6,164 nt of DNA from an uncultured Alphaproteobacteria bacterium (GTDB taxonomy: Bacteria > Pseudomonadota > Alphaproteobacteria > Rickettsiales > Midichloriaceae). The position numbers and the translations under genes were made by a program. Where the stretch lies: the NCBI GenBank assembly GCA_903860855.1, contig CAIOSF010000013.1, positions 1-6,164 on the forward strand. The letters run 5' to 3'. Shown here piece after piece: positions 1-5,755 of this stretch; the first letter of the stretch is position 1; each line of letters begins with the position of its first letter. Under the pieces are notes generated by a model. It was not told where the DNA came from. It did no database searches and saw only the letters and a program-made list of their open reading frames with translations.

Positions 1-1618
1 AATATTCGTATCCATCAAAAGCGCGAAGACCGAAGCTATCGGACGTTGCAGTCGAGCCTTGGGCAAATGTGTAGCTACAATTATGTAAGCAGGATACAAA
101 TCCATTGCTCGGAGAGAATGGATCACCCCCCGCTGATGATATCACTGCAGGGAGTGTCATGTTTTGGGAAGCATAATATTCAATGAGGATCGCATTTTCT
201 TGGCTAAGCGGATCAATCCTATTGAGAACAACTATAGGATTGTCTTCAAGGTTTCTTGCTCCTAATAAGTCTATGTTTATGGTATTCGGCGCATTATGGC
301 TCAAAGGCAAGAATATCGTGTTATTACCGAGGATGGGCTTGGAGTTCATCCTGATGTCCATTGAGGCTGGTGCACTGCACATGTGCTTTTCTTGACTACA
401 AACGCTATACTGCAAGTGATCAAGGCCTCTATACCCAAAGTTTGGCGTATAATTCATCGCCATGTTCATGTTGGGAAAGCTCGCTGTAGGTGAGCTTAGC
501 GTTCCCTGAGTTGGATATGTATTGATTTGAACATACATGTCAGGAGGAATCACATCTCCATCATTTGTAATAAATTGGTTGAAATTAATGTTCTGGCTTG
601 TCTCTATTGATAATAGGACAATTTGCCCGTTCACCAGAATAGGTGGCTGTAAAACATTTGCATTGATTATACCATGAGCGCAGACAGAGCTCTGCTTATT
701 GCAAGCATCATAATAGATACTCCACGTACCAGGTATTGAGCCGGCTATGCTAATTTGATTCCCATAAGAGGTGGCTTGTATATTTGTAGAACCAATATTT
801 GTCACAAATGTTATGATATTAGGCACCAGGCCGGTGCTTGCATTCGGTACTAGGTTACTTGTGATATTGACATATAATTTTTCTAGAGGTGATAATTGAA
901 CGTCCAGCTGGCTTTGTGCTAGCACTGGTGTCAGATTGCTTGTTGCTGTGCTTGTGCCATTGGTACCAGTAAGAAGTGGTGGCGTGATGCTAACGGTAAA
1001 AGCAGCCGTATTGCTGGTCATGCCATTAGACACAATATAGTATGAGAAGCTATCTGAGGTACCGACCCCGCCGCTGTTGGTGTATGTTATCCCATTATAG
1101 CTAACTTGCGCACTACCAAGAGATGTTACAAGTTGAGGGAAGCAATTGGTCGTGGTCGGTGTATTACATAGTAACATACTGCCACCTTGCGCTCCCGATA
1201 CGTATTGAGTTATGCTTCCACCACTGACCACTGTCACATTGATTGGGAAGGCAGTAAGACCAGTTACTACGTTGACATTTACTTGAGCAGTTGCGCATAA
1301 AGAGTTGGCGTCACAGGCTATGTAGTTGAAGGAGATGCTGCTACCGCTGGTTCCTGAGCCTGGGGTGTACGAGATGCTTTGACTGCTAGCCGTTGCGGTA
1401 CCAAAGGCGGGTAAATGATTTGGGTCTATGCTGATAGTTAGACCAGCAGCGCCATATTCTGGATCAGCGATAAGGTTCATAGCGACCAAATCAGTTATGA
1501 CTGGGGTAGCCTGGCCATCCACAGCTTGGATATTAAATCCATTTGCTGTCGGCGGAATGTGGATAGCAGGATTTAAGACATTCACGTAAATATTGCCGTT
1601 GCTATATCCTGGTCGCAT
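1..1618 (-). CDS. 3' continuation of the tandem Ig/cadherin-like repeat protein, partial at the window edge
   Basis: On the minus strand this frame is open from an ATG at 1618 to the left edge: 539 codons with no stop. The true junction with the upstream fragment is probably at the GG of 1609-1608, which would give a joined product of at least 703 residues. About five further domains of 90-110 residues follow, at roughly 1540-1250, 1245-960, 960-640, 625-325 and 325-1. They show recurring features: SISYTPGSGTSGSSISFNY, YNGITYTNSGGVGTSDSFSY, MNYTPNFGYRGLDHLQY and a last TSDSFGLRAFDG. Each unit closes with an alternating V-x-V-x-V strand such as AQVNVNV, followed by a proline-rich junction (PPTANG, TPPLLTG, QPPILVNG). 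Most units also carry a pair of nearby cysteines. There is no membrane segment. The product is probably a long extracellular stalk or adhesin; its C-terminus, which would show the export route, lies outside the window. It could be separately translated from ATG 1618, but no good ribosome binding site is seen there. Confidence 0.72.
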   Translation of the reverse strand, partial: MRPGYSNGNIYVNVLNPAIHIPPTANGFNIQAVDGQATPVITDLVAMNLIADPEYGAAGLTISIDPNHLPAFGTATASSQSISYTPGSGTSGSSISFNYIACDANSLCATAQVNVNVVTGLTAFPINVTVVSGGSITQYVSGAQGGSMLLCNTPTTTNCFPQLVTSLGSAQVSYNGITYTNSGGVGTSDSFSYYIVSNGMTSNTAAFTVSITPPLLTGTNGTSTATSNLTPVLAQSQLDVQLSPLEKLYVNITSNLVPNASTGLVPNIITFVTNIGSTNIQATSYGNQISIAGSIPGTWSIYYDACNKQSSVCAHGIINANVLQPPILVNGQIVLLSIETSQNINFNQFITNDGDVIPPDMYVQINTYPTQGTLSSPTASFPNMNMAMNYTPNFGYRGLDHLQYSVCSQEKHMCSAPASMDIRMNSKPILGNNTIFLPLSHNAPNTINIDLLGARNLEDNPIVVLNRIDPLSQENAILIEYYASQNMTLPAVISSAGGDPFSPSNGFVSCLHNCSYTFAQGSTATSDSFGLRAFDGYEY

Positions 1619-1621
1619 ACT
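1582..1621 (-). other. frameshift zone joining the two parts of the Ig-like repeat gene
   Basis: The upstream frame stops at TGA 1584-1582. The downstream frame is first open after a TAG at 1624-1622, so the shift must lie within 1582-1621. Adding one G to the GG at 1609-1608 turns the reading from VCDQD into VCDQGYSNGNIYVNV. That restores the Y-x-V-C-D ... V-x-V strand pattern seen at the end of the other domains. No X-XXY-YYZ slippery heptamer is visible, so programmed -1 frameshifting is not supported. A single-base deletion, in the cell or in the assembly, fits best. Confidence 0.7.
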
Positions 1622-2109
1622 CTATATTTGATGTAATCACTCCCAGTATAGCTAGGGTTCGGTTGATAACTAAATGGTTCAAAGCCTATAGATCCTGCTA
1701 TGCTTTGGAATGTGATGGTACCATGAGCTGGTGGGTTGATGATACTAAACACCAGTGTGCTTATTGGATCATTAGGATCGGATACATACGGTGTTGAAGT
1801 GAAATAACCAAGATCAAAGATTAGAGATTCGTTATTTTCAACCGATAGGTCCATATCTCTAGTAACAGGTAGGGCATTTATTATGACGGTTACATTGCTG
1901 ATTCCGCCACATGCAAAAGATGTGGATATTTTATATCCAAACGTATCCTGTCCTATATAATTAGGGTTTGGAGTATAGTTAAGTGTCGGCTTTACATAAG
2001 ACACTTTTCCATTTTGTGGGTATTGGTAGATAACTACAGATCCACTAGTTACACTTAGCGGTATATTTACCTTTGTATTCTGATTAATCTTGACTATGTC
2101 GTCAGCCAT
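1582..2109 (-). CDS. 5' part of a tandem Ig/cadherin-like repeat protein (frameshifted)
   Basis: This frame encodes 175 residues that start MADDIVKINQ and stop at TGA 1584-1582. Two repeats of a bacterial Ig/cadherin-like fold (Big_9 or cadherin-like type) can be seen. Each has the signature 'G-x-(I/V)-...-Y-x-P-N-P-x-Y-x-G-x-D-x-(F/I)-x-Y': residues about 33-60, with NYTPNPNYIGQDTFGYK, and about 120-164, with YQPNPSYTGSDYIKYR. The protein begins directly on the first domain with no signal peptide or membrane segment. Such proteins are often exported by type I secretion through a C-terminal signal; that is inferred, since the C-terminus is not here. The ATG at 2109 is the only plausible start: an in-frame TAG lies about 36 bases upstream, and only a weak AAGAA precedes the ATG. 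The stop falls in the middle of domain 2, and the sequence continues cleanly in another frame from about 1609, so this is the broken front of a longer gene. The repeat class is fairly certain; the function (adhesin or secreted surface protein) is only likely. Confidence 0.75.
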   Translation of the reverse strand: MADDIVKINQNTKVNIPLSVTSGSVVIYQYPQNGKVSYVKPTLNYTPNPNYIGQDTFGYKISTSFACGGISNVTVIINALPVTRDMDLSVENNESLIFDLGYFTSTPYVSDPNDPISTLVFSIINPPAHGTITFQSIAGSIGFEPFSYQPNPSYTGSDYIKYRVCDQDIATAIFT

Positions 2110-2175
2110 ATTTCTTATAACCCATTGAAGCGAAACATAGTCTTTAAGCTAAGAAAAATAGATGGGAATTGCAAC

Positions 2176-2204
2176 AAATTTCTCTGCTAAAAGTAGAGAA
2201 ATTT
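2176..2204. repeat. perfect 10-bp inverted repeat, operator-like dyad
   Basis: AAATTTCTCT (2176-2185) and AGAGAAATTT (2195-2204) are exact reverse complements around a 9-base centre. The dyad lies 67-95 bases upstream of the Ig-like gene's start. It sits just downstream of a possible minus-strand -10 box (TATAGT, 2223-2218). No T run follows it on either strand, which argues against an intrinsic terminator. It could be a regulator binding site or a hairpin in the 5' leader. Confidence 0.6.
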
Positions 2205-2217
2205 ATCCATAAGTACA

Positions 2218-2223
2218 ACTATA
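2218..2223 (-). promoter_or_regulatory. possible -10 box for the Ig-like repeat gene
   Basis: TATAGT on the minus strand matches the -10 consensus at 5 of 6 positions. No convincing -35 lies 16-18 bases upstream of it. If used, it would give a leader of about 100 bases beginning just before the 10-bp dyad. The region is AT-rich, so chance matches are easy. Confidence 0.22.
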
Positions 2224-2250
2224 AGTCATAAAAACGATATATATAATATT

Positions 2251-2281
2251 TTTACATCTGATTATCTTGATATTGTATAAT
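2251..2281 (+). promoter_or_regulatory. candidate sigma70-type promoter upstream of bamD
   Basis: TTTACA (2251-2256; 5 of 6 matches to TTGACA) and a perfect TATAAT (2276-2281) are separated by 19 bases, slightly longer than the preferred 17. Transcription would begin near 2288 and give bamD-murC a leader of about 190 bases. A second TATAAT at 2242-2247 has no good partner. Confidence 0.4.
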
Positions 2282-2316
2282 GCAAGCGGATTTAGAAAAC
2301 GAATTTGAGACAGCAA

Positions 2317-2397
2317 TTAGGTCTTCAGATTTATGCCACTTGCCCTAGCCTCAAGCCCCTCCGTTGCAGTTGGAAACTGGTATAAAGCCTTCAGCAT
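2317..2397 (-). other. short minus-strand reading frame, possible gene remnant
   Basis: The minus strand reads 26 residues from ATG 2397 (MLKALYQFPTATEGLEARAS...) to TAA 2319-2317. The same frame stays open further upstream, with YHNGRGCQF encoded before the ATG. The stretch 2335-2395 is visibly richer in G and C than the surrounding spacer, which suggests a different origin. HNGRGCQF loosely resembles the H-x-D-R-G-x-Q-(Y/F) stretch of IS3-type integrase cores. However, the catalytic aspartate is absent and nothing downstream matches, so I do not assign it. It may be a decayed transposon end or chance. Confidence 0.2.
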
Positions 2398-2412
2398 AGT
2401 GATGGTGATAAA

Positions 2413-2440
2413 TTGACATCCTCTACCGTTGTGATAGATA
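2413..2440 (+). promoter_or_regulatory. weak candidate promoter close to bamD
   Basis: A perfect TTGACA (2413-2418) is followed after 16 bases by TAGATA (2435-2440), which matches the -10 consensus at only 3 of 6 positions. Transcription would start near 2447, about 30 bases before the bamD start. An AGATATCT palindrome (2436-2443) overlaps the -10 position. Confidence 0.25.
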
Positions 2441-2475
2441 TCTCTAAGCAATAGATAAAACAAAAAATAACTCAG

Positions 2476-3273
2476 GTGTTTGACTATTTTTTCCAGAGAG
2501 ATCCTGGATCCAATATTTCTATAAAAAAAGTTGTCATTATTCTCCTTTCAGTGGCACTTTGTTCATGTCGTGGTGATGATGTCACCAAGTACAATAAATT
2601 GCCGGCTCAGACATTATACGATGATGCTGTATGTTCCCTGGATGATAGTTTTAAGGATACCATAGCTAAGTTGGACGTTATAGAAAGGAGGCATCCTCAC
2701 TACGAAAAGCTTGAAGATGCAAGATTGCTAAAAATCTATACCTACTACAAGCACCGTAAATTTGATGATGCAGTGTTCGCGGCAGACTATTTTCTCAATA
2801 TTTACCCAGCCTCATCCAATAGCCCCTATGCTCATTATATAAGGGCTATGTCGTATTATGATCAGATAGTAGATGTGGGAAGAGATCAGCAGATTACTGA
2901 AAAAGCCAGAAAAGATTTTACTGCCTTGATCAGAAGGTATCCAAGGACGCCTTATGCAAAAGATTCATATTGGAAATTGGAATATATCTTTAATATTTTA
3001 GCAGCAAAGGAAGCAGAGATAGGGAGGTTTTATCTTAGACAAGGCAATTCTCTAGCTGCTATCAATAGATTTAAATTTGTGATAAACCAATACGATACTT
3101 CGATGTTGGTACCAGAGGCTCTCTATAGGATGGCTGAGTCATACCACGCTATAGGGTTGAATTGTCAGGTTCGGCAATACATTGAAGTACTGAAATATAA
3201 TTTTGGTGATAGTAAGTGGTATAAACAGGCTGAGATGCTTAATATGAATTTGAAGACCAGTGGTCAGCAATGA
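2476..3273 (+). CDS. bamD: outer membrane protein assembly factor BamD (lipoprotein)
   Basis: BamD is the essential lipoprotein partner of BamA in the BAM complex, which folds beta-barrel proteins into the outer membrane; it acts on the periplasmic face. The 265 residues have the usual BamD length. KK at 17-18 and a hydrophobic stretch 19-28 form a lipoprotein signal, with the lipobox L-C-S-C placing the lipidated cysteine at 31. TPR-type helical repeats follow. Family signatures are YYDQIVDVGRDQ (127-138), FTALIRRYP (148-156), IGRFYLRQG (182-190), AAINRF (194-199), PEALYRMAESY (213-223) and WYKQA (248-252). The start is GTG: no ATG lies between the in-frame TAG at 2452 and the signal peptide, and there is no clear ribosome binding site. 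Its stop overlaps the murC start as ATGA, so the two genes are probably one transcript with coupled translation. In many alphaproteobacteria bamD follows ftsZ-lpxC and precedes recN; neither neighbour is here. Confidence 0.95.
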   Translation: MFDYFFQRDPGSNISIKKVVIILLSVALCSCRGDDVTKYNKLPAQTLYDDAVCSLDDSFKDTIAKLDVIERRHPHYEKLEDARLLKIYTYYKHRKFDDAVFAADYFLNIYPASSNSPYAHYIRAMSYYDQIVDVGRDQQITEKARKDFTALIRRYPRTPYAKDSYWKLEYIFNILAAKEAEIGRFYLRQGNSLAAINRFKFVINQYDTSMLVPEALYRMAESYHAIGLNCQVRQYIEVLKYNFGDSKWYKQAEMLNMNLKTSGQQ

Positions 3274-4859
3274 AAGATAAAATTATAGCGTCGGTTTTAG
3301 CAGATCAAGTCAATTATAATGGGAAAATGCCAGTTATACCAAATCCAAGACTAAAAATGGGAACTGGTGTTATATACTTCATTGGAATAGGGGGTATAGG
3401 AATGAGCAGTATAGCTCAAATTCTTAGTTATGCTGGTTATAAAGTCTGTGGAAGTGATAGCGGCAGTAGTTACATCACAGAGAGGCTTGTCTCCCTCGGG
3501 ATCGATGTAAAAATAGGACAGGATCCTAATAATATTCCAGCTGACACAGATTTAGTGATATACTCCACCGCTATTAAGGCCGACAATTGTGAGTTAATAT
3601 CATGTGAAGATAGGGGAATTAGGGCTATTCATAGGGCTGAAGCTCTGGCTTTGCTGCTCTCCTCTTATAGCAATGCTATTGGTGTCACAGGGGCTCATGG
3701 GAAGACCACAACCACAGCGATGCTTGCCACAGTGCTATTTAGCTGCAACGGATCCCCCACAGTTATCAATGGTGGGTTGCTCAATAGATTCGAGAGCAAT
3801 GCAATATTCGGCACTGGTGATATTATAGTGACCGAGGCTGATGAATCAGATGGCAGTTTTTTGTTGCTACCATTGCGCAGTGCCATAATGACAAATATCG
3901 ATAAGGAGCATCTTGAAAATTATCAGCATAGCTATGACGAGTTGCAAAAAGCCTATGAGCAAGTTATCTGCAAATTGCCTGACAATGGTTTTTTAGTATA
4001 TTGTTGTGATGACAGGATTCTTGGGAGTATCGTTGATGGTTTGAGGGAGGGTCATATTCCAAAACTTCGTGCTGCTGCTTGTAGCTATGGTTTATTGCCT
4101 GAATCTGATGTGCAGATTATTGAATATAATGCTAATGGTGGTGGTACATCATTTAGATTGAAATTCAGTAATAGGATGTTAACAGACATTAAAAAATCTG
4201 TGGCAAGATCTGATCTTGCCAATTCATCTAATGTGACAGATACCTATATAGAGAATGATTATGTCAATCACAGTTTCTTCATTCCAACCTATGGACTGCA
4301 TAACGTCTTGAATATGACGGCAGCAATATCCATGGCTCTTCTATCGGGCTATAGAGATATCGATATGATAGCTCAAGGAGTCGAGAGTTTTGCTGGGGTG
4401 AAGAGGAGGTTCACTTTGCTTGGAGAGTTCCATGGTATGGATGTTGTGGATGATTATGCTCACCATCCAGCTGAAATTAAAGCAGTTCTGGAGATGGCTA
4501 GATTAACTCTTAACAATAAGCCAGAAACTTCAGAATATATATCCAGAATTATAACGATTTTTCAACCCCACCGCTACAGTCGCTTATTTGCTCTTATGGA
4601 TGAGTTTGCAGAGGAGTTGAGTAAGTCAGATTTGCTTATCATAAGTGATGTCTACGGTGCGGGAGAAGATAAAATAGAAGGAGGGGATGCGAAGACTTTA
4701 ATCGCGAAATGCAAGGATTATGGTTGTAATGCTATGTATTTGGAGAATAGAAGTGATCTGGGTGAGCTATTGCCCAAGGTTGGAAGGGAAGGTGATATTT
4801 TGCTGTTTATGGGTGCTGGTGATATTACCAACTGGGCTAGAGATATAGCAGTAACTTGA
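3270..4859 (+). CDS. murC: UDP-N-acetylmuramate--L-alanine ligase MurC
   Basis: MurC is a cytoplasmic ATP-dependent ligase that joins L-alanine to UDP-N-acetylmuramate, the first step of stem-peptide assembly for peptidoglycan. The 529 residues carry all three Mur ligase domains. The N-terminal UDP-binding fold has GIGGIGMS (39-46). The central ATPase has the P-loop GAHGKTTT (141-148), the metal- and substrate-binding EADESDGSF (189-197), TNIDKEHLENY (208-218) and GLHNVLN (342-348). The C-terminal domain has GVKRRF (376-381), DDYAHHPAE (394-402), FQPHRYSR (431-438) and MGAGDI (514-519). The key residues look intact, so the enzyme should be active. It is longer than the usual 460-490 residues for two reasons: a roughly 25-residue N-terminal extension, and an insert at about 299-329 that coincides with a palindrome. 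The ATG overlaps the bamD stop (ATGA). Starts at Met20 (3327) or Met30 (3357) are possible, as Met30 lies nearer the usual start. The customary partner murB does not follow. Confidence 0.96.
   Translation: MKDKIIASVLADQVNYNGKMPVIPNPRLKMGTGVIYFIGIGGIGMSSIAQILSYAGYKVCGSDSGSSYITERLVSLGIDVKIGQDPNNIPADTDLVIYSTAIKADNCELISCEDRGIRAIHRAEALALLLSSYSNAIGVTGAHGKTTTTAMLATVLFSCNGSPTVINGGLLNRFESNAIFGTGDIIVTEADESDGSFLLLPLRSAIMTNIDKEHLENYQHSYDELQKAYEQVICKLPDNGFLVYCCDDRILGSIVDGLREGHIPKLRAAACSYGLLPESDVQIIEYNANGGGTSFRLKFSNRMLTDIKKSVARSDLANSSNVTDTYIENDYVNHSFFIPTYGLHNVLNMTAAISMALLSGYRDIDMIAQGVESFAGVKRRFTLLGEFHGMDVVDDYAHHPAEIKAVLEMARLTLNNKPETSEYISRIITIFQPHRYSRLFALMDEFAEELSKSDLLIISDVYGAGEDKIEGGDAKTLIAKCKDYGCNAMYLENRSDLGELLPKVGREGDILLFMGAGDITNWARDIAVT
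4163..4256. repeat. imperfect palindrome inside murC, candidate in-frame palindromic element
   Basis: The core is a perfect dyad, GGCAAGATC (4202-4210) and GATCTTGCC (4212-4220), around one base. Further matching arms lie outwards in register with the same centre: ACATTA (4186-4191) with TAATGT (4229-4234), ATAGG (4171-4175) with CCTAT (4243-4247), and ATTC (4163-4166) with GAAT (4253-4256). The 94 bases encode about residues 299-329 of MurC, where other MurC proteins have only a short strand connection before the GxHNxLN motif. The frame is kept and no stop is introduced. This matches the behaviour of Rickettsia palindromic elements, which insert in frame into conserved genes. I do not recognise the sequence as a named family, and no second copy is in this window. 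Confidence 0.55.
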
Positions 4860-4861
4860 TT

Positions 4862-4897
4862 GGCATTATTCTCCTTTTAAAGAGCAATTATTATGCC
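4862..4897 (+). terminator. weak stem-loop after murC, possible terminator
   Basis: GGCAT (4862-4866) pairs with ATGCC (4893-4897). Inside it, CTC (4871-4873) pairs with GAG (4882-4884), followed by a T/A-rich stretch. The stem is broken by unpaired bases and no clean T run follows, so it is a poor intrinsic terminator. It begins three bases after the murC stop codon and may instead protect the transcript end. Confidence 0.28.
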
Positions 4898-4929
4898 AGT
4901 TCCAGCTTTTAACTACTGCTACTTAATGC

Positions 4930-4945
4930 TTGCTTAAGTAAGCAA
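4930..4945. repeat. 7-bp inverted repeat in the murC downstream spacer
   Basis: TTGCTTA (4930-4936) and TAAGCAA (4939-4945) are exact reverse complements with two bases between them. An A run, not a T run, follows on the plus strand, so it is not an intrinsic terminator for murC. It lies 52-67 bases before the next gene's start and could be a regulator binding site. Confidence 0.4.
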
Positions 4946-4975
4946 AAACTGCTTTCAATAATAGGCAAAGGTTAA

Positions 4976-4992
4976 GCATATGCGTGTGCATA
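4976..4992. repeat. GCATATGC palindrome and nested dyad next to the 4997 start codon
   Basis: GCATATGC (4976-4983) is its own reverse complement. TATGC (4979-4983) also pairs with GCATA (4988-4992) across four bases. The pair ends four bases before the ATG at 4997, so a hairpin or a bound regulator here could block translation or transcription start. A possible -10 (AATAAT, 4957-4962) lies just upstream without a good -35. Confidence 0.35.
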
Positions 4993-4996
4993 CTAT

Positions 4997-5755
4997 ATGG
5001 CAGGAGAAGGTGATCCACCAATCGGTGGGACAGGAATAGACGAGGTGGGGCTAGATGCAAAAATAGAAGGCTCTGTCGATACGAAGACGGAGGAAATAAA
5101 CAAAGATGTCGCCCATTTTGTTACTAAAGGCAAAGAGCTTATTCAGAGCATTGATAAAAATGCCAATAAATCAACAAGGCAATACATCAAAGAAGTGGCG
5201 AAGGGAGGGATCAAACCCCTAATTGAAACCATAATTATTGGCTCCATTGCTTTCACTGCCGCTGTGCTTCTTGGTCCGTTTGGCTGGATCGGTTTAGCGG
5301 GAGCCGCCTTAGTTTCTTTGTTCGCTGGGGCTATCATAGTCACAGCTGCTTCTATGTATGAAGAAAAACAAAAACGCATTGAGGAGGAAAGAAAAGCCCA
5401 GGAGAAATTGGAGAAAGGTAAGGGTTTAGGCAAATCAAAACATATAGCATTAGAAGAGAATAGGGATAGAGGTACTCATCTTGTTGAGCATGGCGTTGTT
5501 GAGCATGATGATCAAAAAAGATCTCAAAAAACAATGGAGCATAGTTTGGAGAAGAAGCAGGCTAGTGGTCATAAAGATCAAAGCCTTTCAGATTCATCAA
5601 GCTTAGGTGATTTATCAACTAAAAGCTCATTAAGCGATAAGCAAGAAGAACAAAAAGCTAAAGTCTCAGTTAAAGCGAAAGGTGAAGAGCATGGGTTTAT
5701 AAAACGCTCTCTCAGAACGTTCGGGGGGCTGTGGGAATGTTTGGCGTTGCATTAA
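4997..5755 (+). CDS. 5' part of a membrane-hairpin effector-like protein of unknown function (frameshifted)
   Basis: I do not recognise this protein. The 252 residues have no signal peptide. A Gly-rich start (1-13) is followed by a charged segment that may be helical. A hydrophobic hairpin at about 72-118 has two membrane-length halves split by G-P-F-G-W (93-97) and is rich in small residues. Next comes a Lys/Glu-rich, coiled-coil-like stretch (121-142), then a charged linker with His (about 160-186) and Ser clusters (about 196-212). A second approach motif, FIKRSLRTFGG (234-244), echoes YIKEVAKGG (63-71) ahead of the first hairpin. The frame then breaks at six G (5723-5728), and the last residues (LWECLALH) are not family-like. 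The second hairpin continues in another frame. The ATG at 4997 follows an in-frame TAA at 4973 and has no close ribosome binding site. The layout resembles inclusion-membrane proteins of vacuole-dwelling bacteria; that role is an inference. Confidence 0.7.
   Translation: MAGEGDPPIGGTGIDEVGLDAKIEGSVDTKTEEINKDVAHFVTKGKELIQSIDKNANKSTRQYIKEVAKGGIKPLIETIIIGSIAFTAAVLLGPFGWIGLAGAALVSLFAGAIIVTAASMYEEKQKRIEEERKAQEKLEKGKGLGKSKHIALEENRDRGTHLVEHGVVEHDDQKRSQKTMEHSLEKKQASGHKDQSLSDSSSLGDLSTKSSLSDKQEEQKAKVSVKAKGEEHGFIKRSLRTFGGLWECLALH
5723..5728 (+). other. six-G run at the frameshift of the hairpin protein
   Basis: TTC GGG GGG CTG reads into a TAA at 5753-5755. With a seventh G the reading becomes F-G-G-A-V-G-M-F-G and continues open to the window end. 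The two frames overlap only within 5686-5755, so the break lies there, and the G run is the natural site. Possible causes are a deletion, slipped-strand phase variation, transcriptional slippage or an assembly error. A tandem -1 ribosomal slip is poorly supported because the base before the run is C. Confidence 0.65.

Noticed and set aside
183..395. Plus-strand open frame of 70 codons
   Set aside because: It lies antisense to the continuous Ig-like repeat frame on the minus strand and shows no family features.
1582..1621. Programmed -1 ribosomal frameshift in the Ig-like gene
   Set aside because: No slippery heptamer in the correct frame and no obvious stimulating hairpin was seen.
2280..2348. 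22-codon plus-strand frame starting at ATG 2280
   Set aside because: The ATG overlaps the -10 box of the candidate promoter, there is no ribosome binding site, and the peptide is featureless.
2434..2457. Direct repeat ATAGATA 17 bases apart
   Set aside because: It is short and AT-rich in an AT-rich spacer; no further copies or array structure are present.
3255..3265. GACCA/TGGTC dyad just before the bamD stop
   Set aside because: Arms of only five bases inside coding sequence are easily due to chance.
3604..3886. Open frames on both strands within murC
   Set aside because: They overlap the P-loop and metal-binding region of MurC, which is clearly the coding frame.
4930..4945. Intrinsic terminator for murC
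   Set aside because: The stem is short with a two-base loop, and an A run rather than a T run follows on the plus strand.
5143..5534. Minus-strand open frames opposite the hairpin protein
   Set aside because: Their Phe/Ser/Leu-rich composition is that expected from the antisense of Lys/Glu-rich codons; there is no start context.
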